Source of the DNA: Streptomyces sp. H27-H5
Lineage (GTDB): Bacteria > Actinomycetota > Actinomycetes > Streptomycetales > Streptomycetaceae
DNA length: 64,000 nt
Assembly: GCF_026627505.1 (NCBI RefSeq)
Contig: NZ_JAPNLK010000004.1
Location: 62,001 to 126,000, forward strand
Direction of reading: 5' to 3'
Of this stretch, positions 16,796 through 26,413 are shown piece after piece. Both the position numbers and the translations under genes were made by a program. The notes under the pieces were generated by a model. That model did not search any database and was not told where the DNA came from. It worked only from the letters and a program-made list of their open reading frames with translations. The stretch's first letter is position 1, and each line of letters opens with the position of its first letter.

Positions 16796-18368
16796 TCTCC
16801 CGCACAACACCGTCCGAACCGAAGACCAGATAGCGGTCAAATGTGCGCGCGAACCAGCGGTCGTGCGTGACGCACAACACAGTGCCGTCGTACGACTCCA
16901 GGCCGTCCTGGAGGGCCTCCGCCGACTCCAGGTCGAGGTTGTCCGTCGGCTCGTCGAGCAGCAGCGCCGTGGTGCCGGCCAGTTCGAGCAGCAGGATCTG
17001 GAAACGCGCCTGCTGCCCGCCCGAGAGCTTCTCGAAGGGCTGCTCGGCCTGACGCTCCAGCTCGTAGCGGCGCAGGGCGCCCATCGCCGCGCCGAGCGGC
17101 TTCGCCGCCTCCGTCCACAGGATGTCCACGAGGGTGCGCCCGAAGAGCTCGGGGTGGGCGTGGGTCTGCGCGAAGTGGCCCGGGAGCACCCGCGCGCCCA
17201 GCTTCCAGGTACCGGTGTGCTTGACGTCCTCGCCCGCGAGCAGCCGCAGGAAGTGCGACTTCCCGGAACCGTTCGAGCCGAGCACCGCGACCCGCTCGCC
17301 GTAGAACACCTCCAGCGAGAAGGGCTTCATCAGCCCCGTGAGTTCCAGGTTCTCCACGGTCAGCGCGCGCACGCCCGTACGCCCGCCCTTGAGCCGCATC
17401 CGGATGTCCTGCTCGCGCGGCGGCTCCGGCGGCGGGCCGGCCTCCTCGAACTTCTGGAAGCGGGTCTGCATCGCCCGGTACCGCGAGGCCATGTCGGGGC
17501 TGGAGGCCGCCTGGTTGCGCAGCCGCAGCACCAGGGCCCGCAGCCGGGCGTGCTCCTCGTCCCAGCGCCGCTTGAGCTCCTCGAAGCGCGCGAAGCGCTC
17601 CTTGCGGGCCTCGTGGTACGTCCCGAAGCCCGCGCCGTGCACCCACACGTCGCTGCCGGTCGGGCTCGCCTCCAGGCTGATGATCTTCTGGGCGGCCTGG
17701 GTGAGCAGTTCCCGGTCGTGCGAGACGAACAGCACCGTCTTGCGCGTCGCCTTGAGCTGCTCCTCCAGCCAGCGCTTGCCCGGGACGTCCAGGTAGTTGT
17801 CCGGCTCGTCGAGCAGCAGCACCTCGTCCGGCCCGCGCAGCAGCGCCTCCAGGACCAGCCGCTTCTGCTCACCGCCCGACAGCGTGCGCACCTCGCGGAA
17901 CTGCGCGCTGTCGTACGGGATCGCCAGCGCGGCCATGGTGCAGACGTCCCACAGGGTCTCCGCCTCGTAGCCCTGGACGTCGGCCCAGTCGCTGAGCGCC
18001 TGCGCGTACGCCATCTGCGCGGCCTCGTCGTCCACGGTCAGGATCAGCTGCTCGGCCCGGTCCACGGCCTTCGCGGCCTCCCGGAGCCGCGGCTGCGCCA
18101 CCGACACCAGCAGGTCGCGCACGGTCGTCTCGTCCCGGACGGAGCCCACGAACTGCGACATCACGCCGAGCCCGCCGCTGACCGTGACCCCGCCGCCGTG
18201 CGGCTGGAGGTCACCGGAGATCAGCTTGAGGAGCGTGGTCTTGCCGGCGCCGTTCGCCCCCACCAGGGACACCACCGAGCCCTCCCCCACACGGAAGGAG
18301 ACGTCGGGGAGCAGGACCCGCCCGTCGGGAAGGTAGTACTCCAGGTGGTTGACTTCGAGATGTCCCAT
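16749..18368 (-). CDS. ABC-F family ATP-binding protein
   Basis: The protein has 539 residues, two ABC cassettes and no membrane segments, which defines ABC-F. Members bind the ribosomal E site as translation factors or antibiotic-resistance proteins. Cassette 1: GANGAGKTT, LSGGEQKR, LLLDEPDNYLD. Cassette 2: GSNGSGKSHF (Ser in place of the usual Thr), LSGGQQAR, LLLDEPTDNLD. The charged linker (about 250-325, ARFEELKRRWDEEHARLRALV) is the probable P-site tRNA interaction motif. The ATG at 18368 has GGAG ten bases upstream; the ATG at 18377 is too close to it. Resistance function is possible but not shown. The gene's 3' end is duplicated downstream. Confidence 0.9.
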   Translation of the reverse strand: MGHLEVNHLEYYLPDGRVLLPDVSFRVGEGSVVSLVGANGAGKTTLLKLISGDLQPHGGGVTVSGGLGVMSQFVGSVRDETTVRDLLVSVAQPRLREAAKAVDRAEQLILTVDDEAAQMAYAQALSDWADVQGYEAETLWDVCTMAALAIPYDSAQFREVRTLSGGEQKRLVLEALLRGPDEVLLLDEPDNYLDVPGKRWLEEQLKATRKTVLFVSHDRELLTQAAQKIISLEASPTGSDVWVHGAGFGTYHEARKERFARFEELKRRWDEEHARLRALVLRLRNQAASSPDMASRYRAMQTRFQKFEEAGPPPEPPREQDIRMRLKGGRTGVRALTVENLELTGLMKPFSLEVFYGERVAVLGSNGSGKSHFLRLLAGEDVKHTGTWKLGARVLPGHFAQTHAHPELFGRTLVDILWTEAAKPLGAAMGALRRYELERQAEQPFEKLSGGQQARFQILLLELAGTTALLLDEPTDNLDLESAEALQDGLESYDGTVLCVTHDRWFARTFDRYLVFGSDGVVRETQEPVWDERRVERKR

Positions 18369-18421
18369 GCCGGGCATTCTCCAGGCCGGCGCTCATCCGC
18401 CCAAACCGATTTGCTCCCGGG

Positions 18422-19273
18422 TCAGCAGCAGCCGGCCCCGGGAAGGGTGCGCAGGTTCCGCGCCTCCTTGCTGCGGGCGGCCAACAGCTCGTCGGCCGGG
18501 TAGCCGACCTCCTCCAGGGTGAGCCCGTGGGGCTTCACCACGTGCACCGAGGAGTCCCGTACGGCCGCGGCCAGCACCTTGCCCGGCCAGTCGGTCGGCC
18601 GGTGGCCGTCGCCGACGTGCAGCAGGGCCCCCACCAGCGAGCGGACCATGTTGTGGCAGAAGGCGTCGGCCCGGACGGTCGCGGTGACGATGCCGTCCTC
18701 GCCGCGCTCCCAGGAGAGCTGCTGGAGCGTGCGGATGGTCGTCGCTCCCTCGCGCTTCTTGCAGTACGCCGCGAAGTCGTGCTCCCCGAGCAGCGGGATG
18801 GAGGCCTCGTTCATGGCGTCCACGTCCAGCGGCCACTGGTGCCACAGCACGTGTCCGCGACGCAGCGGGTCCACGCCGGCCTGGTGGTCGCCGACGCGGT
18901 AGGCGTACCGGCGCCAGATCGCCGAGAACCGGGCGTTGAAGCCCTCGGGGGCCTCGGCGGCCCTCCACACCCGGACGTCGTGCGGCAGCCGCCCGGCGAG
19001 CCTGCGCAGCAGCTTGTCGTGGTGCTCGGCCCACACCTCCTCGGCCAGGTCGAACTGCGCGACCTGCCCGCGGGCGTGCACCCCGGCGTCCGTGCGCCCG
19101 GCCACGGTCAGCTCGACGGGCTCGGACAGCCGCATCACGGTCTTCAGGGCCGACTCCAGCTCGCCCTGCACGGTCCGCAGCACGCGCTGCTTCGCCCAGC
19201 CGGAGAAGTCCTTGCCGTCGTACGACAGGTCCAGCCGCACCCGGACGTGCCCGGGCTCCACCTCGTCACTCAC
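18422..19273 (-). CDS. truA: tRNA pseudouridine(38-40) synthase TruA
   Basis: A 283-residue protein that isomerises uridines 38-40 in the tRNA anticodon arm. The N-terminal [17 protein letters not shown] and the catalytic aspartate block [18 protein letters not shown] identify TruA, with [20 protein letters not shown] in the C-terminal half. The frame opens at 19363; GTG 19273, preceded by GAGAGG, gives the usual family start. It follows rplQ in the same direction as in other actinomycetes, but a perfect hairpin lies between them. Confidence 0.94.
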   Translation of the reverse strand: MSDEVEPGHVRVRLDLSYDGKDFSGWAKQRVLRTVQGELESALKTVMRLSEPVELTVAGRTDAGVHARGQVAQFDLAEEVWAEHHDKLLRRLAGRLPHDVRVWRAAEAPEGFNARFSAIWRRYAYRVGDHQAGVDPLRRGHVLWHQWPLDVDAMNEASIPLLGEHDFAAYCKKREGATTIRTLQQLSWERGEDGIVTATVRADAFCHNMVRSLVGALLHVGDGHRPTDWPGKVLAAAVRDSSVHVVKPHGLTLEEVGYPADELLAARSKEARNLRTLPGAGCC

Positions 19274-19317
19274 GTGAGCGATCCTCTCAGAAACACGGAA
19301 ACCACCGGACAACGCAG

Positions 19318-19350
19318 AACGGGCCCGCCCCGGAAAGGGGCGGGCCCGTT
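19318..19350 (-). terminator. perfect 14-bp hairpin after rplQ
   Basis: AACGGGCCCGCCCC and GGGGCGGGCCCGTT pair completely around a five-base loop (GGAAA). It lies 34 bases downstream of the rplQ stop and 45 bases upstream of the truA start. It has no U-tract but should be extremely stable. It probably ends the alpha operon transcript. Confidence 0.75.
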
Positions 19351-19383
19351 CAGAGCCGTTCAAGCAAGCGAGATCCCGGAGGA

Positions 19384-19848
19384 TCAGGCCTCCTTGGTCT
19401 CCTCGGCGGCCGGGGCCTCGGCGGCCTCGGCTTCCTTCACGGCGCGCTTGGTGGCGGCCTCGGCCTCACCGGTGGCCTGCTGGGCGACCGTCAGGGCCTC
19501 GACCAGCTCGATGACCGCCATCGGGGCGTTGTCGCCACGACGGTTGCCGACCTTGGTGATGCGCGTGTAACCACCGGGGCGGTTCTCGTAGCGCGGGGCG
19601 ATCTCGGTGAACAGCGTGTGCACGATGCTCTTGTCCGTGATCGTCTGAAGCACCAGGCGACGGTTGTGGATGTCGCCCTTCTTGGCCTTGGTGACCAGAC
19701 GCTCGGCGTAGGGACGCAGGCGACGGGCCTTGGCCTCGGTGGTGGTGATGCGGCCGTGCTCGAAGAGCGCCTTCGCGAGGTTCGCGAGGAGGTGCTTCTC
19801 GTGCGCGGCGCTGCCGCCCAGACGGGCACCCTTTGCGGGACGCGGCAT
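19384..19848 (-). CDS. rplQ: 50S ribosomal protein L17
   Basis: A 154-residue protein. The L17 core (1-120) contains [22 protein letters not shown] and [23 protein letters not shown]; the last 35 residues are an Ala/Glu-rich tail ([20 protein letters not shown]) that extends beyond the E. coli protein. The ATG is preceded by AGGAG. It is the last gene of the alpha operon, 98 bases after rpoA. Confidence 0.97.
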   Translation of the reverse strand: MPRPAKGARLGGSAAHEKHLLANLAKALFEHGRITTTEAKARRLRPYAERLVTKAKKGDIHNRRLVLQTITDKSIVHTLFTEIAPRYENRPGGYTRITKVGNRRGDNAPMAVIELVEALTVAQQATGEAEAATKRAVKEAEAAEAPAAEETKEA

Positions 19849-19946
19849 GGTGATACTCCTTCATATCTGCACCGGCCGTGTCAGGTACCGGTGTCAGTTC
19901 CCCCGCGGCGGCTGCCGCGGGAAAGTCTCTTGCTGCGAGCCGAGGC

Positions 19947-20969
19947 TCAGTACTGCTCGGTCTCGACGAATCCGGCGTCCGCGTCGTCGTCGGCGCCGAA
20001 GGCGTCGGCGGCGGCGGTCGGGTCGAATCCGGGCGGGCTGTCCTTGAGGGCCAGGCCCATGCCGGCCAGCTTCGCCTTGACCTCGTCGATCGACTTCGCA
20101 CCGAAGTTGCGGATGTCGAGCAGGTCGGCCTCGGAGCGGGCGACGAGCTCACCCACGGAGTGGATGCCCTCGCGCTTGAGGCAGTTGTAGGAGCGGACCG
20201 TGAGCTCCAGCTCCTCGATCGGCAGCGCCAGGTCGGCGGCCAGGGCCGCGTCCGTCGGCGAGGGGCCCATGTCGATGCCCTCGGCGTCGATGTTGAGCTC
20301 GCGGGCCAGACCGAACAGCTCGACCAGGGTCTTGCCGGCGGACGCCATGGCGTCACGCGGGCGCATGGCCTGCTTGGTCTCGACGTCGACGATCAGCTTG
20401 TCGAAGTCGGTGCGCTGCTCGACTCGGGTCGCCTCGACCTTGTAGGTGACCTTGAGGACCGGGCTGTAGATGGAGTCGATCGGGATGCGACCGATCTCCT
20501 GGCCCAGCTGCTTGTTCTGGACGGCGGAGACGTAGCCGCGACCGCGCTCGACGGTCAGCTCCATCTCCAGCTTGCCCTTGCCGTTGAGCGTGGCGAGGAC
20601 GAGGTCCGGGTTGTGCACCTCGACACCGGCCGGGGGCGCGATGTCGGCAGCGGTGACCAGGCCGGGGCCCTGCTTGCGCAGGTACATCACGACCGGCTCG
20701 TCGTGCTCCGAGGAGACGACCAGCTGCTTGATGTTGAGGATGATGTCGGTGACGTCTTCCTTGACGCCCGGCACGGTGGTGAACTCGTGCAGGACGCCGT
20801 CCACGCGGATGCTGGTGACAGCGGCACCCGGAATGGAGGACAGGAGCGTACGGCGCAGGGAGTTGCCGAGGGTGTAGCCGAAGCCCGGCTCCAGCGGCTC
20901 GATCACGAACCGCGAGCGGTACTCGTCGACGACCTCTTCGGTCAGCGAAGGACGCTGAGCGATAAGCAT
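19947..20969 (-). CDS. rpoA: DNA-directed RNA polymerase subunit alpha
   Basis: The 340-residue alpha subunit. The N-terminal dimerisation domain (about 1-230) has [25 protein letters not shown], and the C-terminal domain (about 250-315), which binds UP-element DNA and activators, has [22 protein letters not shown]. The tail is Asp-rich ([17 protein letters not shown]), usual for Streptomyces. It lies between rpsK and rplQ as in all actinobacteria. Confidence 0.98.
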   Translation of the reverse strand: MLIAQRPSLTEEVVDEYRSRFVIEPLEPGFGYTLGNSLRRTLLSSIPGAAVTSIRVDGVLHEFTTVPGVKEDVTDIILNIKQLVVSSEHDEPVVMYLRKQGPGLVTAADIAPPAGVEVHNPDLVLATLNGKGKLEMELTVERGRGYVSAVQNKQLGQEIGRIPIDSIYSPVLKVTYKVEATRVEQRTDFDKLIVDVETKQAMRPRDAMASAGKTLVELFGLARELNIDAEGIDMGPSPTDAALAADLALPIEELELTVRSYNCLKREGIHSVGELVARSEADLLDIRNFGAKSIDEVKAKLAGMGLALKDSPPGFDPTAAADAFGADDDADAGFVETEQY

Positions 20970-21106
20970 GTGTGTTCCTTCAGTCGTGGACGCCCACTAT
21001 TTGACGTCCGACGGGCACTACGTACAGCAAGGGTACGGGCGGCACGTCCCCCGCGAGGGGTTCGTACCGCCCGGACACTCAAAGACGCACAGGTGCGTCC
21101 GTCGCG

Positions 21107-21511
21107 TCAGACGCGGCGGCGCTTCGGCGGGCGGCAGCCGTTGTGCGGGGTGGGGGTGACGTCCTGGATCGAGCCGACCTCGAGGCCGGTGGCCTGGAGG
21201 GAGCGGATCGCGGTCTCGCGGCCGGAGCCCGGACCCTTGACGAAGACGTCAACCTTGCGCATGCCGTGCTCCTGCGCGCGGCGGGCGGCCGACTCGGCGG
21301 CCATCTGCGCGGCGAAGGGGGTGGACTTGCGCGAGCCCTTGAAGCCGACGTGGCCGGCGGAGGCCCAGGAGATCACGTTGCCCGAGGGGTCCGTGATCGA
21401 GACGATGGTGTTGTTGAACGTGCTCTTGATGTGGGCGTGCCCATGAGCGACGTTCTTCTTTTCCTTGCGGCGCACCTTCTTGGCAGCGCCCTGACGACCC
21501 TTGGGGGGCAT
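21107..21511 (-). CDS. rpsK: 30S ribosomal protein S11
   Basis: A 134-residue protein carrying the S11 signature blocks [31 protein letters not shown] (positions 41-71), [18 protein letters not shown] and the C-terminal [17 protein letters not shown]11 lines the platform and the mRNA exit of the 30S subunit. It is preceded by rpsM at a gap of 54 bases and followed by rpoA after 137 bases. Confidence 0.97.
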   Translation of the reverse strand: MPPKGRQGAAKKVRRKEKKNVAHGHAHIKSTFNNTIVSITDPSGNVISWASAGHVGFKGSRKSTPFAAQMAAESAARRAQEHGMRKVDVFVKGPGSGRETAIRSLQATGLEVGSIQDVTPTPHNGCRPPKRRRV

Positions 21512-21565
21512 CTAAATCTCCTACGGGAGGTGGTCGGTCCTACAGCGCAAGACCGCTGAACAGGA

Positions 21566-21946
21566 CTACTTCTTGCCCGGCTTCTTCTTACCGGCGATCG
21601 CGCGACGCGGACCCTTGCGGGTACGAGCGTTCGTGCTGGTGCGCTGACCGTGCACCGGGAGGCCACGACGGTGGCGAACACCCTGGTAGCACTGGATCTC
21701 GACCTTGCGACGGATGTCGGCCTGGATCTCGCGGCGGAGGTCACCCTCGGTGCGGAGGTTGGCGTCCACGTACTCGCGGATCTTGACCAGGTCCTCTTCG
21801 GCCAGGTCACGAACGCGGGTGTCGGGGTTCACACCGGTGGCCTCAAGGATTTCCTTGGACCGGGTGCGACCGACACCGAAGACGTAGGTGAGTGCGATCT
21901 CCACGCGCTTTTCGCGCGGGATGTCAACACCGGAAACGCGTGCCAT
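21566..21946 (-). CDS. rpsM: 30S ribosomal protein S13
   Basis: A 126-residue S13: [39 protein letters not shown] and [20 protein letters not shown] are all conserved, followed by the basic C-terminal tail that contacts P-site tRNA ([16 protein letters not shown]). The head-located protein bridges to the 50S subunit. It is 199 bases downstream of rpmJ; this longer spacer may hold an internal promoter of the alpha operon, but I could not define one. Confidence 0.97.
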   Translation of the reverse strand: MARVSGVDIPREKRVEIALTYVFGVGRTRSKEILEATGVNPDTRVRDLAEEDLVKIREYVDANLRTEGDLRREIQADIRRKVEIQCYQGVRHRRGLPVHGQRTSTNARTRKGPRRAIAGKKKPGKK

Positions 21947-22145
21947 TCAATGGCTCCTGTGTGTTCGGGGGTCTTCAGCAGAATCGACCCCGACCGCCGA
22001 CCACACCTGTTGGGTGGTGGTACGTCCGGGTCCCCGGCCCCCGCCGGAGGTGCCGCCGGCCCTGGTCAGGGCTGGGCGGATTCTGCGTGTGTACGTTTTC
22101 TTACGTCGCGCGAAGAACTGCGGAGTGCAGGTCGGTCGGCGTGCG

Positions 22146-22259
22146 TCAGCCCTGGCGCTGCTTGTGGCGCAGGTTGTCGCAGATGACCATGACCCGACCG
22201 TGACGGCGGATCACCTTGCACTTGTCGCAGATCTTCTTGACGCTCGGCTTGACCTTCAT
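22146..22259 (-). CDS. rpmJ: 50S ribosomal protein L36
   Basis: This 37-residue gene is easily missed because it is so short. It encodes [20 protein letters not shown] and continues with Cys27 and His32 ([11 protein letters not shown]). The Cys-x2-Cys...Cys...His set makes it the zinc-binding (C+) form of L36. ATG at 22259, TGA at 22146-22148. It lies 73 bases after infA and before rpsM, the normal infA-rpmJ-rpsM order. I saw no zinc-free paralogue in the window. Confidence 0.96.
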   Translation of the reverse strand: MKVKPSVKKICDKCKVIRRHGRVMVICDNLRHKQRQG

Positions 22260-22332
22260 TGGGTGAGGTTCTCCGGGTCAGTGCCACCACCCGCGCCGGG
22301 ACAAGACGCCCAGACGGGAGTGAAGACAAGAT

Positions 22333-22554
22333 CTACTTGTATCGGTAGACGATCCGGCCACGCGTCAGGTCGTACGGAGAGAGCTCCACGACAACCCGGT
22401 CATCAGGGAGGATGCGGATGTAGTGCATGCGCATCTTGCCGCTGATGTGCGCGAGGACTTTGTGACCGTTCTGAAGTTCCACCTTGAACATCGCGTTCGG
22501 GAGGGACTCGATCACGGTGCCCTCGATTTCGATGGCACCTTGCTTCTTGGCCAC
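22333..22554 (-). CDS. infA: translation initiation factor IF-1
   Basis: A 73-residue OB-fold protein, identical in layout to other actinobacterial IF-1: [20 protein letters not shown], then [20 protein letters not shown] and the end [14 protein letters not shown]-1 sits in the 30S A site during initiation. It starts with GTG. The 143-base gap to map upstream contains a short inverted repeat around 22600-22620 but nothing decisive. Confidence 0.97.
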   Translation of the reverse strand: MAKKQGAIEIEGTVIESLPNAMFKVELQNGHKVLAHISGKMRMHYIRILPDDRVVVELSPYDLTRGRIVYRYK

Positions 22555-22697
22555 GCTTCGCCTTTCGAATCGGCTACCTTGATCGGCGCCGTGCCTTGCC
22601 CATGCAGGGCATGGGGATGCACGAGAGCCGACGCATCAGTCTACGTCAGGGCATCCGGAAAGACGAATCCGGAAAGTTTGCCCCACATTGTAGATCA

Positions 22698-23534
22698 TTA
22701 ACCGAGGGGGTCCGGGGCCGTGGTGACCCCGTACTCCGCCAGTTTCGCCTTGCCGCAATCGGGGCTGGTCAGCACGATCGGCCCCGCCTCGGTCAGGGCG
22801 ATGGAGTGTTCCCAGTGGGAGGACCACGTGCCGTCGGTCGTGATGACCGTCCAGTCGTCCGCCAGTACCTCCGTCTGGGGGGTGCCCAGGGAGACCATCG
22901 GCTCGATCGCCAGGCAGACGCCCGGGACGAGCTTGATCCCCTTGCCCCGCTTGCGCGAGACGTAGTTCAGCAGGTGGGGGTCCATGTGCATCTCGGACCC
23001 GATGCCGTGGCCGCCGTAGTCCTCGATGATCCCGTACTTGCCGGTCGCGGGACGCGGCTGGCGGCGGATGTAGCCCTCGATCGCCTTCGAGATGTCCACG
23101 AGGCGGTTGCCGAGCTTCATGGCGGCGATGCCGGCCCACATGGACTCCTCGGTCACCCGGGAGAGCTCCAAGAGCTCGGGCGCGTGACCGGTGCCCACGA
23201 AGGCGGTGTACGCCGCGTCGCCGTGCCAGCCGTCGACGATGGCGCCCGCGTCGATCGAGATCACGTCGCCGTCCTTGAGGACGGTCTTGTCGTCCGGGAT
23301 GCCGTGGACGACGACCTCGTTGACCGAGGTGCAGATCGTCGCCGGGAATCCGCCGTAGCCGAGGAAGTTCGACTTCGCGCCGGCGTCCGCGATGACCTTG
23401 CGGGCCACCATGTCCAGATCCCGCGTCGTGGCGCCCGGCACGGCCGCCTCACGGGTCGCCGCGTGGATGGCCGCGACGACCAGCCCCGCCTCCCGCATCT
23501 TGGCGATCTGCTCGGGGGTCTTGAGCTGCACCAT
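22698..23534 (-). CDS. map: type I methionine aminopeptidase
   Basis: A 278-residue metalloprotease removing initiator methionine. Metal ligands can be seen: Asp pair in ISIDAGAIVDGWHGDAAYT, His in GHGIGSEMHMDPHLL, and Glu in GVCLAIEPMVSLG and in the EHSIALTEAGP block. The frame opens at GTG 23549; I prefer ATG 23534, which has GGAAGG seven bases upstream and gives MVQLKTPEQIAKMREAG, the usual start. Its place after adk is the normal spc-operon order, though a hairpin lies between. Confidence 0.95.
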   Translation of the reverse strand: MVQLKTPEQIAKMREAGLVVAAIHAATREAAVPGATTRDLDMVARKVIADAGAKSNFLGYGGFPATICTSVNEVVVHGIPDDKTVLKDGDVISIDAGAIVDGWHGDAAYTAFVGTGHAPELLELSRVTEESMWAGIAAMKLGNRLVDISKAIEGYIRRQPRPATGKYGIIEDYGGHGIGSEMHMDPHLLNYVSRKRGKGIKLVPGVCLAIEPMVSLGTPQTEVLADDWTVITTDGTWSSHWEHSIALTEAGPIVLTSPDCGKAKLAEYGVTTAPDPLG

Positions 23535-23573
23535 GGACGTGCCTTCCACCTTCTGAATCGGGACTTCTCAACA

Positions 23574-23610
23574 GTACGGCCGCGGCGCCCTGAGGACACC
23601 GCGGCCGTAC
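23574..23610 (-). terminator. hairpin between adk and map
   Basis: GTACGGCCGCGG and CCGCGGCCGTAC form a perfect 12-bp stem with a 13-base loop, 17 bases after the adk stop and 39 bases before the map start. There is no T-run, so it may be an attenuator or processing site rather than a full stop. Confidence 0.65.
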
Positions 23611-23626
23611 CTGCACAGCAGGGGTA

Positions 23627-24274
23627 CTACTTCTTCAGGGCTTCCATCGCGCGCTTCGTGACGTCCGCGACCTCACCGAGGGCCGGGATGGTCACCAGCA
23701 GGCCCTGGGCCTTGTAGTAGTCGATGATCGGCTCGGTCTGCGTGTGGTAGACCTCCAGCCGGTTGCGGACCGTGGCCTCCGAGTCGTCGCCGCGCTGGTA
23801 CAGCTCGCCGCCACAGGTGTCGCACACGCCCTCGGCCTTGGCCGGGGCGTAGGTCACGTGGAAGACGTGCGCGGAGTCGTTGCGGCAGATCCGGCGACCG
23901 GCGATGCGCTTGACGACCTCGTCCTCCTCGACCTCCAGGTCGAGGACGGCGTCCAGCTTCATGCCGGCGGTCCGGAGCATCTCGTCCAGGGCGACGGCCT
24001 GCGACACGTTCCGCGGGAAACCGTCGAGCAGGAAGCCGTTCGCGGCGTCCGCCTGCTCCATCCGGTCCTTCGCCATGCCGATGGTGATCTCGTCGGGGAC
24101 GAGGTCACCGGCATCCATGAACGCCTTGGCGCGCCGGCCGAGCTCCGTGTTCTGGCTGATGTTGGCGCGGAACAGGTCGCCCGTGGAGATGTGCGGGATC
24201 GACAGGTTCTTGGCAAGGAACGCGGCCTGCGTTCCCTTGCCCGCACCGGGGGGTCCGACGAGGACGATTCGCAT
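23627..24274 (-). CDS. adk: adenylate kinase
   Basis: The 215-residue enzyme catalyses ATP + AMP to 2 ADP. It begins MRIVLVGPPGAGKGTQAAFL with the P-loop; the AMP site is HISTGDLFRANI, and DGFPRNVSQA is also present. The LID (about 125-165) has CRNDSAHVFH and CDTCGGELYQRGDD, a partial cysteine set of the Gram-positive type. The ATG at 24274 shares one base with the secY stop (TGATG), so its translation is probably coupled to secY. The open frame upstream is a shadow of secY. Confidence 0.97.
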   Translation of the reverse strand: MRIVLVGPPGAGKGTQAAFLAKNLSIPHISTGDLFRANISQNTELGRRAKAFMDAGDLVPDEITIGMAKDRMEQADAANGFLLDGFPRNVSQAVALDEMLRTAGMKLDAVLDLEVEEDEVVKRIAGRRICRNDSAHVFHVTYAPAKAEGVCDTCGGELYQRGDDSEATVRNRLEVYHTQTEPIIDYYKAQGLLVTIPALGEVADVTKRAMEALKK

Positions 24275-25587
24275 CAGCGGAGGAACCCTTCGTAATTGCG
24301 CTGCTGGAGCTGGCTCTCGATCTGCTTCACGGTTTCCAGACCGACACCCACGATGATCAGGATGCTCGTCCCGCCGAACGGGAAGTTCTGGTTCGCGCCG
24401 AAGCCCGCCAACGCCATCGTCGGCACAAGAGCAATGAGACCCAGGTACAGCGACCCCGGCCAGGTGATCCGGTTGAGTACGTAGCTGAGGTACTCGGCGG
24501 TGGGTCGGCCGGCGCGGATGCCCGGGATGAAGCCACCATACTTCTTCATGTTGTCGGCAACTTCCTCGGGGTTGAACGAGATCGCCACGTAGAAGAACGC
24601 GAAGAAGACGATCAGGAGGAAGTAGACGGCGATGTAGTACGGGTGGTCGCCCTTGACGAAGTGCTTCTGGATCCAGGTGGCCCAGCCCGCGGTGGAACCG
24701 CTGAACTGGACGATCAGGGCCGGGATGTAGAGCAGCGACGAGGCGAAGATGACCGGGATGACACCGGCCTGGTTCACCTTGAGCGGGATGTACGTCGAGG
24801 TGCCGCCGTACGCGCGGCGACCGATCATCCGCTTCGCGTACTGGACCGGGATGCGGCGCTGCGCCTGCTCGACGAAGACCACGAGGGCCACCATCGCGAG
24901 CCCGACCAGGATGACGACGCCGAACTCGACCCAACCGTCGGCGATCTTGCCCTGGAGCTTGATCTGCCAGAGGGCGCCGATGAAGCCGGCGGCGATCGAG
25001 ATGAACATGAGGATCGACATGCCGTTGCCGATGCCGCGGTCGGTGATCAGCTCACCGAGCCACATGACGACACAGGTACCGGCGGTCATGGTGATGACCA
25101 TGACGACCATGGTGAAGATCGAGTGATCCGGCACGATCTGACTGCGGAGCTGGCAGGACCCGAAGAGGGCGCCGCTCTTCGCGGTGGCGACGAGGCCGGT
25201 GCCCTGGAGGATCGCGAGGGCGACCGTCAGATAGCGCGTGTACTGAGTGATCTTCGCCGTGCCGGACTGCCCCTCTTTTTTGAGGTTCTCCAGCTTCGGG
25301 ATGACCACGGTCAGCAGCTGCAGGATGATGCTCGCCGTGATGTACGGCATGATGCCGAGCGCGAAGATCGTGATCTGCAACAGCGCGCCACCACTGAACA
25401 TGTTGACGAGACCGAACAGGCTGTTGCCGCTCCCGGCCTGGTCAACACAGAACTGAACGTTCTTGTAGTTCACGCCGGGCACCGGAATGTGGGACCCGAG
25501 GCGGAACAACACGATGATGGCGAGCGTGAAGAACAGCTTCTTGCGCAGGTCGGGCGTCTTGAACGCCCGGGCGAACGCGGTGAGCAC
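24274..25587 (-). CDS. secY: preprotein translocase subunit SecY
   Basis: A 437-residue channel subunit with ten membrane helices. Typical pieces are LFFTLAIIVLFRLGSHIPVPG in helix 1, the plug region LFGLVNMFSGGALLQ, the GIGNGMSILMFISIAAG block and the C5-loop arginine segment RRIPVQYAKRMIGRRAYGG. It works with SecE (57571-57852) and SecA. It starts with GTG, 186 bases after rplO with a hairpin between them, and overlaps adk by one base. Confidence 0.97.
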   Translation of the reverse strand: MLTAFARAFKTPDLRKKLFFTLAIIVLFRLGSHIPVPGVNYKNVQFCVDQAGSGNSLFGLVNMFSGGALLQITIFALGIMPYITASIILQLLTVVIPKLENLKKEGQSGTAKITQYTRYLTVALAILQGTGLVATAKSGALFGSCQLRSQIVPDHSIFTMVVMVITMTAGTCVVMWLGELITDRGIGNGMSILMFISIAAGFIGALWQIKLQGKIADGWVEFGVVILVGLAMVALVVFVEQAQRRIPVQYAKRMIGRRAYGGTSTYIPLKVNQAGVIPVIFASSLLYIPALIVQFSGSTAGWATWIQKHFVKGDHPYYIAVYFLLIVFFAFFYVAISFNPEEVADNMKKYGGFIPGIRAGRPTAEYLSYVLNRITWPGSLYLGLIALVPTMALAGFGANQNFPFGGTSILIIVGVGLETVKQIESQLQQRNYEGFLR

Positions 25588-25707
25588 GGTGCCTCCTGCG
25601 ACCCCCGCGCTACTGCGTCAGAGGTGACGGTCTGAGGGATCGACGAATACGTACAAGCAAAGGTGCAGGCCACCTTACCGGCGACACGGCCCTCCGTGGA
25701 ACGACCA

Positions 25708-25741
25708 ACCGGGGATGCCCCATATGTGAGGCATCCCCGGT
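25708..25741 (-). terminator. hairpin between rplO and secY
   Basis: ACCGGGGATGCC and GGCATCCCCGGT make a perfect 12-bp stem with a loop of 10 bases, 33 bases beyond the rplO stop. secY begins 121 bases later. The spacing suggests an attenuator or terminator that would give secY-adk-map a separate level of expression from the spc r-protein genes. Confidence 0.7.
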
Positions 25742-25773
25742 CGGGTTTCAGCTATTAATCACTGAGTTTCGTC

Positions 25774-26229
25774 TTAGACGAGCTCGGTGACCGTGCCACC
25801 AGCGGCGGCAATCTTCTCCTTGGCGGAGCCGGAAACGGCGTCAACCGAGACCTGCAGCGCAACGGAGATCTCGCCCTGGCCCAGGACCTTGACGAGGCTG
25901 TTCTTGCGAACCGCGCCCTTGGCGACCAGGTCGGCCACCGTGACTTCTCCACCCTCGGGGTAGAGAGCGCCGAGCTTGTCCAGGTTGACGACCTGGAACT
26001 CGGTGCGGAACGGGTTCTTGAAGCCCTTGAGCTTCGGCAGACGCATGTGGAGGGGCATCTGCCCACCCTCGAAGCGCTGCGGGATCTGGTAACGGGCCTT
26101 CTGGCCCTTCGTACCACGACCGGCCGTCTTACCCTTCGACGCCTCACCACGACCGACACGGGTCTTCGCGGTCTTGGCGCCGGGGGCGGGACGGAGGTTG
26201 TGGGCCTTCAGCGGGCTGTTCTCAGCCAT
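25774..26229 (-). CDS. rplO: 50S ribosomal protein L15
   Basis: A 151-residue protein. The start [20 protein letters not shown], the glycine-rich RNA-binding segment ([18 protein letters not shown]) and the [19 protein letters not shown] block are diagnostic of L15. The C-terminal globular domain ends in [12 protein letters not shown] use ATG 26229, one base after the rpmD stop codon, rather than the open-frame start at 26247. Confidence 0.97.
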   Translation of the reverse strand: MAENSPLKAHNLRPAPGAKTAKTRVGRGEASKGKTAGRGTKGQKARYQIPQRFEGGQMPLHMRLPKLKGFKNPFRTEFQVVNLDKLGALYPEGGEVTVADLVAKGAVRKNSLVKVLGQGEISVALQVSVDAVSGSAKEKIAAAGGTVTELV

Positions 26230-26230
26230 G

Positions 26231-26413
26231 TTAGTCAACCTCCTCAACCGTCACGAGGTGGCGGACGGTCTGCACCATTCCGCGGAACTCGGGGCGGTCC
26301 TCCTTGACGACCACGTCGTTCAGGCGCTTGAGCCCGAGCGAACGCAGAGTGTCGCGGTGGTTCTGCTTGCTGCCGATGTACGACTTCGTCTGCGTGATCT
26401 TGAGGCGAGCCAT
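26231..26413 (-). CDS. rpmD: 50S ribosomal protein L30
   Basis: A 60-residue protein, [20 protein letters not shown], with [17 protein letters not shown] in the middle, typical of L30. It overlaps the rpsE stop by one base (TAATG) and ends one base before the rplO start, so rpsE, rpmD and rplO form a tightly coupled trio. It lies within a longer open frame whose first part is only antisense-like shadow of rpsE. Confidence 0.97.
   Translation of the reverse strand: MARLKITQTKSYIGSKQNHRDTLRSLGLKRLNDVVVKEDRPEFRGMVQTVRHLVTVEEVD

Noticed and set aside
23627..24934. 435-codon frame covering adk and part of secY
   Set aside because: The upstream half is a shadow of secY; adk starts at ATG 24274, overlapping the secY stop.
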